This document shows positions 18,662-29,021 of a stretch of 47,854 nucleotides of DNA, piece after piece (the stretch's first letter is position 1; each line of letters begins with the position of its first letter). The position numbers and the translations under genes are program-made. Source of the stretch: a virus. The DNA lies in the IMG/VR virus record IMGVR_UViG_3300008117_000072, positions 1 to 47,854 of that record. One strand, written 5' to 3'. The notes below the pieces were generated by a model that had not been told where the DNA came from, ran no database searches, and worked only from the letters and a program-made list of their open reading frames with translations.

Positions 18662-19813
18662 TTAGTACTCTAATTTTACAGTTATGGATAATTCACTGTT
18701 AAATGATTTCTGTAATGGTTTACTTAATTTAGCAACTGCCAATAATTCATTAGCATCATTGTACAAACCTATGGTGGTAACGTATGTATATGGATTGTAT
18801 ACAAAGCTATCAAATATTAATTTACCACCTTTATCGTAGTCATTTGTAATAATGGTTGGATTATTACTATAATTCATTTCTGTACTGTTAACCCTTACAA
18901 ATATAGTTTGTTGACTTTTAACCTCAACTGCTCTCGCTGTAAAACCGTTGTTCGTCTCAGCGGCTGAACCACTGATTGACTTGAATAGTTTCTCAACATT
19001 TTGTCCATCTATATTACTTCCTGTTACCGTATTAAATGAAGCGGATGCATTAAGCATAGCTGCATCTACGATCACAACACCTTGTTCAGGATATACCAAA
19101 CCATAATAGTGTGGATTTGTTGGGTTATAAATACCATTTTCCAAACTACCACTCACTAAATTACGAACAACCGATGGTTTAATTGAATATTCAAATTTAT
19201 CCATTGAATCTTGTGAATCATCTATCAAAGATATTGTTTCATTTGAACCATCTAATTGAACATTACTTCCAGTAAATAAATTATTAGCGAAACTACCACC
19301 ATTTAATTTAGCTAAATTTATTTCAAAATTACCTGGATCTAACTTATCACCAAATTTATTTCTATTTAAACTTATTGCATAGAAATGTGTAATCAAATCA
19401 CCTTTGTCAGTGTTAAAGTTGCCCATTTTATGATAGAAGGTTTTCGTTGAAAAATCAACGGACATGTTTTCATCTAAACATGATAAAGCATATTGGGAAT
19501 AAATAGCCCTTGAAGGAGTATCATCTAACTGACCATATATTTCAGTAGCTTCATCTAAGAATTTAGATCCATGACCAAAAACATTACCATAAGCAATAGA
19601 AAACATTTCATTATCAGGTGTGTCTTTCGATGCAGACATCCAAACTGTTGTATAATATTTTTTAGAGCTGTCTGTTTGTGCAGAACTTGTATGGAATGTT
19701 TTTAAAGTACCCACACCAGGTGCCCATAAACCTCTCGTATAAAGAGACGTAAAAATATCACTTGCTAATAGATTGTCTTCATTCTTAAAGACTGGTTTAA
19801 ATACGTTTGACAT
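18662..19813 (-). CDS. Virion (tail) protein, paralogue 5 of 5
   Basis: 383 aa. Same module as its neighbours: FSIAYGNVFGHGS, TPSRAIYSQYALSCLDENMS, FYAISLNRNKFGDKLDPGNF, YYGLVYPEQGVVIVDAAML, NIDGQNVEKLFKSISGSA, FVRVNSTEMNYSNNPT and TYVTTIGLYNDANELLAVAK. Three bases separate it from the 17516-18658 gene. It is the first transcribed of the five and probably closest to the ancestral single-domain form. Function unknown beyond probable virion component. Confidence 0.65.
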   Translation of the reverse strand: MSNVFKPVFKNEDNLLASDIFTSLYTRGLWAPGVGTLKTFHTSSAQTDSSKKYYTTVWMSASKDTPDNEMFSIAYGNVFGHGSKFLDEATEIYGQLDDTPSRAIYSQYALSCLDENMSVDFSTKTFYHKMGNFNTDKGDLITHFYAISLNRNKFGDKLDPGNFEINLAKLNGGSFANNLFTGSNVQLDGSNETISLIDDSQDSMDKFEYSIKPSVVRNLVSGSLENGIYNPTNPHYYGLVYPEQGVVIVDAAMLNASASFNTVTGSNIDGQNVEKLFKSISGSAAETNNGFTARAVEVKSQQTIFVRVNSTEMNYSNNPTIITNDYDKGGKLIFDSFVYNPYTYVTTIGLYNDANELLAVAKLSKPLQKSFNSELSITVKLEY

Positions 19814-19843
19814 AAGTTAATCCACAGATAATTTGTTAGAATA

Positions 19844-20506
19844 TTACACTGTTCTTTGTGTTACGGTAACAGGTATTACGAAACGAGCACCTGTTTGATC
19901 ACCCGTAATTATAAGTTTTGTTGTTGCAGTTGTTCCTTGTGGTAATTGTTCACCTGTTGCAACTAATATGACACCAACGGAATTTGATATTCCTGATTTT
20001 GCAATTGATCTACCTTTTGGACGTGACATCTCATCTGAAAATGTAGCGTATGTATTATCCAAAATATGATATGAATATGTTAAATTAACATCTTCTGCTG
20101 CCGCTGTACCTGTATTGTTTAGATGTATGGTTTTTGGCATTATCTGTCTTCCAGACTGTGGTGATGTTTCATTTGTTTTCAAATCAATAACACCTGATCC
20201 TAAACCCGTTGAATCTGGATTGATATATGGAACATGGGTAGTTCCAGGAGGAAGTGTAATGAGTTTATATTTCAATGATTGTGTTTCATCAGGAACAGCC
20301 TGAAGTATTGGTAGGTTTTCGATTGTTGAACCATAATAGTCAGTTCCACCTGGGTGTGATGGATTCCATAAATCGTAATCAATTTCATCGTCTGCTAAAG
20401 CAAACTTTGTTATGTTAAAAGCACTTCTACCTTGTGCTAATAACTCACGACCTTTTTTTGTAAGTATCGCATCAACAGTTATTGTAGCGTTATTCAAATA
20501 AGACAT
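19844..20506 (-). CDS. Putative virion protein of large T4-like phages
   Basis: 220 aa, beginning MSYLNNATITVDAILTKKGR. I recognise this N-terminus (TKKGRELLAQGRSAFNITKFALADDEIDYDLWNP) as typical of a structural protein found in tail blocks of large phages, but no experimental role is known to me. The rest is beta-rich, ending in a carbohydrate-module-like sandwich (KLIITGDQTGARFVIPVTVT). ATG 20506 has a strong GGAG ribosome-binding site. A 105-bp gap with a dyad symmetry lies upstream, so this gene may head a transcript that continues through the five paralogues. Confidence 0.6.
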   Translation of the reverse strand: MSYLNNATITVDAILTKKGRELLAQGRSAFNITKFALADDEIDYDLWNPSHPGGTDYYGSTIENLPILQAVPDETQSLKYKLITLPPGTTHVPYINPDSTGLGSGVIDLKTNETSPQSGRQIMPKTIHLNNTGTAAAEDVNLTYSYHILDNTYATFSDEMSRPKGRSIAKSGISNSVGVILVATGEQLPQGTTATTKLIITGDQTGARFVIPVTVTQRTV

Positions 20507-20561
20507 AAGATACTCCTTCTTGAAAAAATTATCTAAACTAATAAATTTGTAATTAAAATCA

Positions 20562-20583
20562 GTTCATAGATATAAATATGAAC
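20562..20583. promoter_or_regulatory. Dyad symmetry upstream of tail-protein cluster
   Basis: GTTCATA and TATGAAC form a perfect 7-bp inverted repeat separated by 8 bp. It sits in the 105-bp gap between the large tail gene and the 19844-20506 gene. No T-run follows in the leftward direction, so it is not a classical terminator; an operator or a processing hairpin is possible. I could not define a promoter in this gap with confidence. Confidence 0.35.
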
Positions 20584-20611
20584 ATAAATAAAATTACATT
20601 AAATTGTGAAA

Positions 20612-23600
20612 TTATTTTTGTATTTGTGGGTTTCTTGGATCAGTTGCTGATATAGCAGAACCTATTATCGCTTGTGATGTTGTGAAACCTAAGTCAGGTC
20701 CTAAATTTGGTACATTTGCATTTGAGCCTGACCAAGCTAAAACCCAAGGAAAAGACCTAATGAACTGTGATGAAACAGGGTAATTTAAATACTTGTTTGT
20801 ACCTGTTATTTTACCTTCTTGTAAATATTTAGGTGAAAATAATTTTCTATTGGCCATATATGGTGCAGCTGTATCCAATTTTATAATTCTTGGTGCAGTG
20901 TCTTTCATACCATACATATTTTTTGACATTGCATCTGGTTGAGCTATAGAGCCAGTTAAAAAGTTATTTCTAATAAATGTTTTGTAATATTCACTTTCAG
21001 GGAAAACTCCATTGTATTTCAAATAATTTAAATCATTGTATTCATATGTTGGATCTTCGTAATTTTCATGTATGTTTTGATATTCAGAATCACTTGTGTT
21101 TGAATTATAAAAAGATATGGCCATATTATTAACTTTTTTGTATGGATATGGGTAATCATTACATCCTACAAATTCACGATTTCTTTTTGCACTTTCAAAT
21201 GCGGTTGGTGGTTTATAAAAAGCACCTTCTTTGGTATTGACTAATACCTTATCTGCAAATTTTGGATTTGCATATTTTATTACAGTGTTGTAATAATAAT
21301 CAGTTTCGTAGTTTGACACTTGATTATACGTAGTATCTTCTATAAATGCCCCATTATTACCTCTGTCAAATTTTGTATTTAATTCTGGGAAATTTCCAAA
21401 TAGTATAGTTTTTGATTTTATAGATTTATTTTTATTAGCATTTATATTTGCATCATACATAGATGATTTCATTTTCAACCCATCTTTTGATAATTCAGAC
21501 TTTACCAAAGTTGTATATGACCTATAATACATCTTGGTATCTCTCGGTGCAACTGCTTTCAATTTCATATTTTTTGACGTAAATTTAGCAGATGAATCGG
21601 GTAAAGCGTTTATATCACCTATTTTTATTTTTTCATCCGTATCTGTCTGTATTTGTGGTTCTATATCAGTCTCACCCCCATACATATTTACTTCTAACGC
21701 ATCACCTTCTTCAAAACCTATAAACAATACAGTATTTTTTGAATTATATTGTGCATTTGTTTTAGGCATAGTATCTATGACATCGGTTTCGGAAACATAA
21801 TCTTTCGTTTCAGCTGTCATACCTTTTACTGAAAGGACTTTTGATCTTTCCAATATATTTGGTTCTATTACCAATCCCAATAATTCATTGACCCTTGCTG
21901 GAAGAGTCTGTGCTATTTGCTCAAATACACTTAAATCGAATTGTGATACTATGCTTATGTATGCATTGAAATCGTTTTTATTATCATATTTTTTCCAATA
22001 TTCCTCAGCGAATCGATTTAATTCAACATATTCATCTGATTCTATTGTGGAATAATCTCCAATATATTCACTTAAATCAACATCACCAATTGCTTCATAT
22101 ATGTCTTCATTTATTATATTTTGTGGGGAAAAGGCAACCATCAATTTATTTGAATCCGAAGCATTCATCTGTAAGGATGTCTGCTCATATGAACTGTTCA
22201 TACTTAGAGCACCACTTAAAGTTGAATTATCTATCCTAACTTTTTGTGAATAATCCGTATTGGCACCCAAATTTGCAGTGTCCATATTGTAAACTTCAGT
22301 TATAGATTCAAACGAATTTATTGTAAATCCACTTAAATTAGCATCCTTTGGTGAGTTATAGAACGTATTTTCTTTTTGATTTGGATGTGAGCTTGATATA
22401 ATCTGTGTTTTCTGTAAATCTATAGGCTGCCAAAATTTCCATTGTGCTTGTAAGTCATAGAATGAAGACGTTGGTGTATTACCATTATAAGCTCTTGCAG
22501 CTAAAACATGGTTGTTAAATGATTCTTCACTTAATTGATTACTCCAATATCGCAATTCAAATACAGATCCAAATAAATTATTACTTGTTTCTACGTTTGA
22601 ACCATTTCCTATGTATAATTTACCATCAGATGACCATGACTGATTATAGTTTGATTCCGATGAACCACTTATGAATATACTTGCACTTCTTTCTACGGAT
22701 AATTTTCCATATTTTTCAGTCTTTACTATGAAGTCATATTGTTGATTTAATGATATATTATCATTTGTAGAACTTCTTCTTATCATTAAATTTATAGGAA
22801 CATCATCATAAAAGTATTCATCGTATATTGAGGCTGATTTATACGTTGTGCCATCACCCAAATAAAATGTTAAACTCCCTTTTCCAACATCAGTTCCATT
22901 TTTATTTACAGTTACAAACCAATCTACGTTTGAATCGGATTCTTTTTGTAGTAATGTTTGATTTTCGTATCCAGCATAACTGTATAGTTTTTCTGGATTC
23001 ATTTTAAATCTGAATGTTAGTGTGTCGGGATAAACCCATGATTCATTGTATTTAACTTTTTCCCAAGGAGTTTCTATGAATTGAGTAGCAGTTAAATCGG
23101 TATATCCTAAAAAGTTTAGATAATATGTTGCCTTTTCATAAACGTTTTTGCCTAATTCCAAAGAATTAGGATTGTATGCACCACCATATTCTCTTATGGA
23201 TATTAATGTTTGTGGTATGCCATATGCTGCCAAAAGAGCCTTTATACCACGAGAAGTTCCTTTTGTTTTTTGAATATATGGTAGATTATTTAATATTCTA
23301 CGCCAAACTTCTTTGGTTCTTTCTTCCTCTGTCTTATTGTATTTTTGACCTAAGATATTAAAAGAAGGATCATATTCAGAAGTTACCCCCAAAGCGTATG
23401 ACCACAAATCTTTATCTTGTATATTACTTGATAATTTCCAACCAAAATTATTTGTGACAGCTTGAACTAAATCTTGTGACATTTCATTTTTGGGGTTTTC
23501 ATCCCGTATATTTTTCTTTAAAATATGATTTATGTATGTATAAATTACATCAAAATGATGTCCAATCATATTTACAAAAGTTTGAAATTGCTCGTTTTGA

Positions 23601-24919
23601 GCATCAGATTTTACGTGCTCAGGTAATACAGCATACAACGAACTTCTATTGTTTCTATCATAATCTTCAGCTAAAGTTGATAGTTTGTTATACCATTCAA
23701 TCGTAATAGCATCTGTTGTTTTAGCTAACCTAAATTTACCAGCCTTTGATGTAAAATCTGCTAAATCAAATACTGATGTCTTTGGGTATGGATTTATGAA
23801 AGTTTCAATGTCTGTATATTCTTCGTAATATAACCACTTTTCCCAATCATCAAAACCACCTAATAACTTATCACGTAAATTTGTTATGGTTATAACATTG
23901 GTTTCTAATTCTTGAGCAGAACCTATTATTCCAGCTAAACTATCCAATTGTTCTTTATATTTTTCCAACAATTGCATTTTATAGAAAAAGTTTTCTACTC
24001 GTTCTTTAGCTGAAGAATAAAATACAAAGTTTTGGAACGCTGTATAGTCTATGTTCAATCTTACTGAAGCATTATCACCATATATGTATTTATTTAGAAT
24101 TTCCTGTGAGGTGTTTACATTTTCGGATAGTAGTTCATTCCAAGATTTTAGTTCTGTATCGGATGTTATATTGTAAGTACTTTCAACTCTATAATTAGGA
24201 CCCCTAAGTTTATTTGGATTTTCACCCATGTCTAACGGTACATCAACCAATTCAAGTTGGTCAATGTATGGTTTTAGTATTTGTGATTGTACCCAACATT
24301 CCGATCTTAGGTCTAAATAATCAGGTAATCGAGTAAATAATTTAACGTAAAAATAATTTAAACTACCATCGGATGTTACGTTTATTATGTCTATTAATCT
24401 ATTTTGACCAAAATTCAATACAGTACTTGGCAGATATTTTTTTGGTCTCATATAGTCCAATACAAATTCTGCTAAGTTGGTTTGTTGTAAGCTGTCATTT
24501 GGATTAGTTAAAGACAAAACCAATTCTTGTCTATTTCTAGATATTTCTGCTATGAATAATTTAGTATCCGCTGTTCTTGACGATACCAAATTTCTCAAGA
24601 AATTATAAGCAAATCTATAAGATCCAATGGGTAAATTAAAAGGTTTTATATCGTTAATTACATCTAAGTATATTTCGGATGGATCATTAAGATTATCAAC
24701 ATTCCATGTTTTAATATCATACAGAGAACCTATGTAAGCTGTATTTCTATAATACATGTGAAGTTCTAATGAATCCTTTTCTACTAAATTTATTGGATCA
24801 TCGAAAGTATAGAGTAACGGTACTATAACTCTACGTGATTTATTTATAGAATAACGAGAACCACGTATTCCACCCGTAGATGCGAGTATATCATTTATAT
24901 TTTGATACAAAAAACTCAT
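20612..24919 (-). CDS. Very large tail/baseplate-associated protein with LamG-like domain
   Basis: 1435 aa. Residues about 485-590 include NNLPYIQKTKGTSRGIKALL and AAYGIPQTLISIREYGG, a signature I associate with phage tail proteins connecting baseplate and fibres. Residues about 640-830 look like a LamG/concanavalin-like sandwich (FRFKMNPEKLYSYAG, SLTFYLGDG, KLYIGNGSN, VFELRYWSNQLSEESFNNH). The C-terminal 500 aa are unrecognised and end in a low-complexity tail. No enzymatic motif is evident. Start ATG 24919 overlaps the stop of the coiled-coil gene upstream by one base (TGATG), implying translational coupling. Probably a fibre-network or baseplate-rim protein. Confidence 0.65.
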   Translation of the reverse strand: MSFLYQNINDILASTGGIRGSRYSINKSRRVIVPLLYTFDDPINLVEKDSLELHMYYRNTAYIGSLYDIKTWNVDNLNDPSEIYLDVINDIKPFNLPIGSYRFAYNFLRNLVSSRTADTKLFIAEISRNRQELVLSLTNPNDSLQQTNLAEFVLDYMRPKKYLPSTVLNFGQNRLIDIINVTSDGSLNYFYVKLFTRLPDYLDLRSECWVQSQILKPYIDQLELVDVPLDMGENPNKLRGPNYRVESTYNITSDTELKSWNELLSENVNTSQEILNKYIYGDNASVRLNIDYTAFQNFVFYSSAKERVENFFYKMQLLEKYKEQLDSLAGIIGSAQELETNVITITNLRDKLLGGFDDWEKWLYYEEYTDIETFINPYPKTSVFDLADFTSKAGKFRLAKTTDAITIEWYNKLSTLAEDYDRNNRSSLYAVLPEHVKSDAQNEQFQTFVNMIGHHFDVIYTYINHILKKNIRDENPKNEMSQDLVQAVTNNFGWKLSSNIQDKDLWSYALGVTSEYDPSFNILGQKYNKTEEERTKEVWRRILNNLPYIQKTKGTSRGIKALLAAYGIPQTLISIREYGGAYNPNSLELGKNVYEKATYYLNFLGYTDLTATQFIETPWEKVKYNESWVYPDTLTFRFKMNPEKLYSYAGYENQTLLQKESDSNVDWFVTVNKNGTDVGKGSLTFYLGDGTTYKSASIYDEYFYDDVPINLMIRRSSTNDNISLNQQYDFIVKTEKYGKLSVERSASIFISGSSESNYNQSWSSDGKLYIGNGSNVETSNNLFGSVFELRYWSNQLSEESFNNHVLAARAYNGNTPTSSFYDLQAQWKFWQPIDLQKTQIISSSHPNQKENTFYNSPKDANLSGFTINSFESITEVYNMDTANLGANTDYSQKVRIDNSTLSGALSMNSSYEQTSLQMNASDSNKLMVAFSPQNIINEDIYEAIGDVDLSEYIGDYSTIESDEYVELNRFAEEYWKKYDNKNDFNAYISIVSQFDLSVFEQIAQTLPARVNELLGLVIEPNILERSKVLSVKGMTAETKDYVSETDVIDTMPKTNAQYNSKNTVLFIGFEEGDALEVNMYGGETDIEPQIQTDTDEKIKIGDINALPDSSAKFTSKNMKLKAVAPRDTKMYYRSYTTLVKSELSKDGLKMKSSMYDANINANKNKSIKSKTILFGNFPELNTKFDRGNNGAFIEDTTYNQVSNYETDYYYNTVIKYANPKFADKVLVNTKEGAFYKPPTAFESAKRNREFVGCNDYPYPYKKVNNMAISFYNSNTSDSEYQNIHENYEDPTYEYNDLNYLKYNGVFPESEYYKTFIRNNFLTGSIAQPDAMSKNMYGMKDTAPRIIKLDTAAPYMANRKLFSPKYLQEGKITGTNKYLNYPVSSQFIRSFPWVLAWSGSNANVPNLGPDLGFTTSQAIIGSAISATDPRNPQIQK

Positions 24920-25524
24920 CAGATATTGCTTCCAGTATTATTTGTTATTATATTCATAGTGTTCACTAATTGAGCGGTTTGTTGTCTTGTTAATTCTTCT
25001 AATTGTCTCATACTAGAAGTTGTTGCTGTTGCCAAAGATTGCAATGATTGTCTTAATTGTTGTATTTCTGCATCTTTTTGTGCTATTAAGGAGTCTTTCA
25101 ATTCCATTTCAATAAATTGTTCATCTATCTGTGCATCACGTTCTCTTCCAGCTGAATCGTAGAATTCATTTTCTTCTGTTAATCTTTGTATTTGAGAACG
25201 CAATCCTGCTAATGAATTTTGATTTTGATTTATTAGATTATTCAAACTACTAAAAAATGAGTTTGCAGTTATACTTGCTACCTCTTCTTCGGATACATCA
25301 TTTTCTGTTCTTGTAGCATCTAATGAATTAGCATATGCTCTCAATACATAATCCTCAGCGGCTGTGGCTGATGGTAAATCTTTGAATCCAATATCAACAA
25401 CATATGAAAAATCATCCATAGTATAACGTTCATCGAAGACTGGTAACTTTACATTACCTGTTACTGTTTCGGTTTTATTTATTACAACTCTACCTAACTT
25501 ATTACGTCCTAATTTATCATTCAT
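24919..25524 (-). CDS. Coiled-coil tail-region protein of unknown function
   Basis: 201 aa. The N-terminal 60 residues are mixed; residues about 90-190 are heptad-rich with many Gln, Glu and Leu (NLINQNQNSLAGLRSQIQRL through IAQKDAEIQQLRQSLQSL), a long coiled coil typical of oligomeric tail connectors or chaperones. No family recognised. The gene overlaps the upstream DNRLRE protein by 4 bp (ATGA) and the downstream giant tail gene by 1 bp, so the three are translated together and probably act together. Confidence 0.55.
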   Translation of the reverse strand: MNDKLGRNKLGRVVINKTETVTGNVKLPVFDERYTMDDFSYVVDIGFKDLPSATAAEDYVLRAYANSLDATRTENDVSEEEVASITANSFFSSLNNLINQNQNSLAGLRSQIQRLTEENEFYDSAGRERDAQIDEQFIEMELKDSLIAQKDAEIQQLRQSLQSLATATTSSMRQLEELTRQQTAQLVNTMNIITNNTGSNI

Positions 25525-26627
25525 CGTGTAACCTTAAAGTAGTGGTTGTTATCAAATATTTGTACGTTGTCACCATTATCAGATTCTACTTTAACAACCA
25601 CTCTATAAAATCTCTCAGGTTGAAAAGAATTCATCCAAATATTAAAGTAACTACTATTACCATCACAACTTATCTTAGTGCCTTCTTTTGAAAATGGCAC
25701 ATATATCTCATCTGTGTGAGCATCTCTTATTTCATAGTAAGATGTTTCTGGAAGGTAGTAATTAACCGTGTAGTATGATTCTGTTGTATATGTTTTTAAT
25801 GGATAACGTGTGTTTGCATATATTCTTATTTTAGCCTTTTCATTTATTGAATAATACTTCTTTAATTTAACGTTTAAATTCATATTATCCAAATTAACTA
25901 CACTTAAACTACCCGTATCGAAGTTGGAATCATCCCAAACAACATGTAGTTTTGGAACATATATCGTATTACTATCTGTACTAAAGAATTTTATGGTTGA
26001 CGTGTCCTCCAATAAATCTTCAATATCTTCACTGAATTTTACCAAAAATCCTTCATTTGGTATCGTTGATGAACCACTAATCCATGAATTAACTATATTT
26101 GTGACATCCATATAAACATCGGAAGTTTGATATGAAAATGATTCTGAAGCTACGAGATTTTGTGTGTTCCACCATGTGCCACCACCATACTTTGAATCAT
26201 ATTCCCCTATCACATCGGGATTCAAACTTTGTGTAACATTCCATTGTAATCCGATTTGCTTTGATGATCTGTATTTCCACGATACACCATCCGTTGTTGT
26301 CCTTCTGTTTGCCTTATGTCCAGTCCCATTTGTCCATGATTCGCTAACAGGATAAGCATATATCTCATATTCTTGTGGTATATCTTGAACATCCACAGTT
26401 TTTAATTCCAAATAATATTTTGTTGAATTATATGGTATTTTTCCAGAATCCAAATATTCTTTTAATTTTTTGAAATCAAATTCTATGAGCAATCTACTAT
26501 TGTATATTGGGGAATTTAATCCAGCTGATTCATGTGACAACTCTAATACTGCATCTATACCAGTATTCATTGTTTCTGTTTTTTCATAGATGGTTGCATC
26601 TCTATTAGCATACATTGTATAAATCAT
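25521..26627 (-). CDS. DNRLRE-like beta-sandwich virion protein
   Basis: 368 aa. The N-terminal about 210 residues follow the DNRLRE pattern: MYANRDATIYE, NTGIDAVLELSHES, SRLLIEFDF, YYLELKTVDVQDIPQEYEIY and MDVTNIVNSWISGS, i.e. a carbohydrate-binding-like jelly roll seen in secreted and phage structural proteins. The C-terminal 150 residues are another beta-rich domain (MNLNVKLKKYYSINEKAKIRI). It overlaps the gp6-like gene by one base (TAATG). Likely a baseplate or fibre-associated component; exact role unknown. Confidence 0.6.
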   Translation of the reverse strand: MIYTMYANRDATIYEKTETMNTGIDAVLELSHESAGLNSPIYNSRLLIEFDFKKLKEYLDSGKIPYNSTKYYLELKTVDVQDIPQEYEIYAYPVSESWTNGTGHKANRRTTTDGVSWKYRSSKQIGLQWNVTQSLNPDVIGEYDSKYGGGTWWNTQNLVASESFSYQTSDVYMDVTNIVNSWISGSSTIPNEGFLVKFSEDIEDLLEDTSTIKFFSTDSNTIYVPKLHVVWDDSNFDTGSLSVVNLDNMNLNVKLKKYYSINEKAKIRIYANTRYPLKTYTTESYYTVNYYLPETSYYEIRDAHTDEIYVPFSKEGTKISCDGNSSYFNIWMNSFQPERFYRVVVKVESDNGDNVQIFDNNHYFKVTR

Positions 26628-28522
26628 TAGAATGACCTCGATTTTCCAATTATATCATTATCGGGAAATTTTATTTCAAAAATTGATGGATCTAATGATG
26701 GGAATATTATTCCGTCTTTAGTTGCTGTTTGAATATCATATACGTGTTTTGAATATCCCAAAGATTCATCATGTTTATTTATTACTCTAACATTTACAAC
26801 AGTCTGTACACCTTCTACCCTATCTAATTCCGTATAGACATTACTCAAAACTATAGGTTGGTTTATTTGCCATTTTTTAATATCAAAATATTCTTTAAGT
26901 TTGTTTATACATCTCAGAACAACTTGATTGCCGTTTTGATTTGGTAATGTTACTATTTCAAACTCAATTCCAATGTTTATAATATATCCATCTTTTATGG
27001 ATATACCATCTGTCATTATTCTGAACTGATCTAAGTATGTTTTTAAGTTTTCCTTCGTTGTATCACTAACGGGAATCAAATTTTGATTACCATTATAACC
27101 TAAAATGTAAAAACTAATACCTAATTGGTTTGGCATAACGTCACCATTACCATTCGTATTATATCTTATATCATCATCTTTTGTAACATAAGCTTTAGAA
27201 ATTGAACCATATCTTGCTGGAAGAGTGTAAGCCCTAAGTATGTAGTCCTCTTTTGTAACTGCTCTATTTTGAGAAGCAAAATGTGCTAATGCATTTTGAC
27301 GTATTTCCTCTAACTCATCCCCAATTTTACCGCCAGTTGATGGAGATGGATTAGTTACAGCTATACTATTGACAACCTGAGAATATAATGTTGAGTCTAA
27401 TCCAGTTTCATCTATTAATAGTGATTTTGTGATTACACGAGTTACTGTATCCGCTCCAACATTATCTTGTGGTCCACCACCTACGGTATATCGTATTGTT
27501 ATTGTTGTATTACTAGGTGCCAGTCCATAAGTTTTTGTGTATAAAAAATTAGCGGGGTTAATATCGTTTGATAAATTATTGCCTATATTATTTAGACCAC
27601 CACTTATTAAATCTGGATTTGGTATAAGTATTTCATCATCTAAGTTGCTGACACCTGAACCAAACTGTATCTCAAAAGCACCTTCAGCAGTTTGTCTTGA
27701 CGTAAATCGTCTTGGTACTTTTCTTAATTTAAGTAAATATGGTGCTTGGTCTCTATCTTTACTTAAAAACTTATCGTTTCTTGGTATATTTGGTACAGGT
27801 TCAAAAATAGTATCTTGTGCCAAATATGGGACATGATACCATATATTTCCATCGGTATCAGTTCCATCCAATATTTCTATTAAATTTGGCTCATTTATCA
27901 CTACTTTGGTATATGGTTGTGGACTTGAAAATGTAAATCTTTTTGATGCAACAACACCTGATATTGCATTTACAGATTTTTTTAACAACCAAAAATCTAC
28001 AGTTCCATTAACGTCATTAACTTCAAATGGTGTTATTTCTGTTGGATCTAAACTACTACTATATCTAAAATCAAGATAATCAACAGTTCGGAATCTAACT
28101 GTTGTTGCATTTACATCGGAAGCAACTATCATTCCTTCCTCTATAGCAACTGCATAATTCCAATCTGGGACTAATATACCATCTTCATCTTCTATTGATG
28201 GTATTACTTGAAATACATCCAATTTAACAACAGCTGCTACTCTATTTTTTGGTTTATAACCCATTGATTGGGCTATGTTTATAACATTTTGACGTTCTAT
28301 TGCATTTGTTATTAAAGATTCTTGTAATGTTACATCAGTATAATATGACAGAACATCACCAACATAAGATGCCATCTCTAAAAAAAGCATTCCAGGAGAA
28401 GCTTCGTTAAAATCTTGGTATGTATTAGGGAAATATGTTTTACTAAAATCTATCAAATTTGCTTTAATAGAGTTAAAATCTTTTCCCAAATATCTAACAT
28501 CTTTTTTTATTAAATCAGCCAT
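26627..28522 (-). CDS. Baseplate wedge protein, T4 gp6 / baseplate J-like
   Basis: 631 aa, close to T4 gp6 (660 aa). The N-terminus is highly diagnostic: RYLGKDFNSIKANLIDFSK, then FNEASPGMLFLEMASYVGD and VLSYYTDVTLQESLI. In T4, gp6 dimers form the inner ring of the baseplate wedge around the hub and hold gp25 and gp53. The C-terminal part (KTYLDQFRIMTDGISIKDGY and IGIEFEIVTLPNQNG) is the gp6/J C-terminal domain. It follows the gp25-like gene by 13 bp, the same pairing as in many contractile tails. Confidence 0.92.
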   Translation of the reverse strand: MADLIKKDVRYLGKDFNSIKANLIDFSKTYFPNTYQDFNEASPGMLFLEMASYVGDVLSYYTDVTLQESLITNAIERQNVINIAQSMGYKPKNRVAAVVKLDVFQVIPSIEDEDGILVPDWNYAVAIEEGMIVASDVNATTVRFRTVDYLDFRYSSSLDPTEITPFEVNDVNGTVDFWLLKKSVNAISGVVASKRFTFSSPQPYTKVVINEPNLIEILDGTDTDGNIWYHVPYLAQDTIFEPVPNIPRNDKFLSKDRDQAPYLLKLRKVPRRFTSRQTAEGAFEIQFGSGVSNLDDEILIPNPDLISGGLNNIGNNLSNDINPANFLYTKTYGLAPSNTTITIRYTVGGGPQDNVGADTVTRVITKSLLIDETGLDSTLYSQVVNSIAVTNPSPSTGGKIGDELEEIRQNALAHFASQNRAVTKEDYILRAYTLPARYGSISKAYVTKDDDIRYNTNGNGDVMPNQLGISFYILGYNGNQNLIPVSDTTKENLKTYLDQFRIMTDGISIKDGYIINIGIEFEIVTLPNQNGNQVVLRCINKLKEYFDIKKWQINQPIVLSNVYTELDRVEGVQTVVNVRVINKHDESLGYSKHVYDIQTATKDGIIFPSLDPSIFEIKFPDNDIIGKSRSF

Positions 28523-28535
28523 ATTAGTGTGTTCT

Positions 28536-29018
28536 CTATGTTATTGTTAAGGTTCCAGTATCCGATATAAGTATCCTAACTGGCAAATATATGTTAGTTC
28601 CTGTTATAAATAGTGTTAAACTGATAGCAACAGCATGGTGTGGTTCACTCACTCTGCCATCGTCTGCAACATTCACTTCCATATCAACTTCACTTATAGC
28701 AACATAAGGCATCCACATGGTTAATGCGGTTCTTATTTCACCCAACAGTGACTCTTTGAAAGTTAATTCATCTGTTATTTGTTCAAATAGATAATATTCC
28801 AAGTCTGTTCCAAAATCGGGTTGCATTATTCTTTCACCCTTTTTTGTCATTAATAGATTTTTAAGATTCGATAATACTTGTTCAACGTTTGTATAACTCA
28901 AATTAAACACACCATTCTGATTATTGAACGGTAATGTTACACCAATAGGTTTAGTGTCTTTTATATTTACCGCAGTATCAGTTACGGTTGAGTATATTTT
29001 ACGTCTATTTTTTATCAA
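28536..29018 (-). CDS. Baseplate wedge protein, T4 gp25-like
   Basis: 160 aa. Contains the gpW/gp25 core: VEQVLSNLKNLLMTKKGERI then MQPDFGTDLEYYLFEQITDE, and LLGEIRTALTMWMPYVAISE. The KGER-x-MxP-x-FG element is the family hallmark. gp25 is the sheath-initiating baseplate protein in contractile injection systems. T4 gp25 has 132 aa; the extra residues are an N-terminal extension and a C-terminal beta tail. Start ATG at 29018 lies 3 bp downstream of the previous gene. Confidence 0.92.
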   Translation of the reverse strand: MIKNRRKIYSTVTDTAVNIKDTKPIGVTLPFNNQNGVFNLSYTNVEQVLSNLKNLLMTKKGERIMQPDFGTDLEYYLFEQITDELTFKESLLGEIRTALTMWMPYVAISEVDMEVNVADDGRVSEPHHAVAISLTLFITGTNIYLPVRILISDTGTLTIT

Positions 29019-29021
29019 CTA

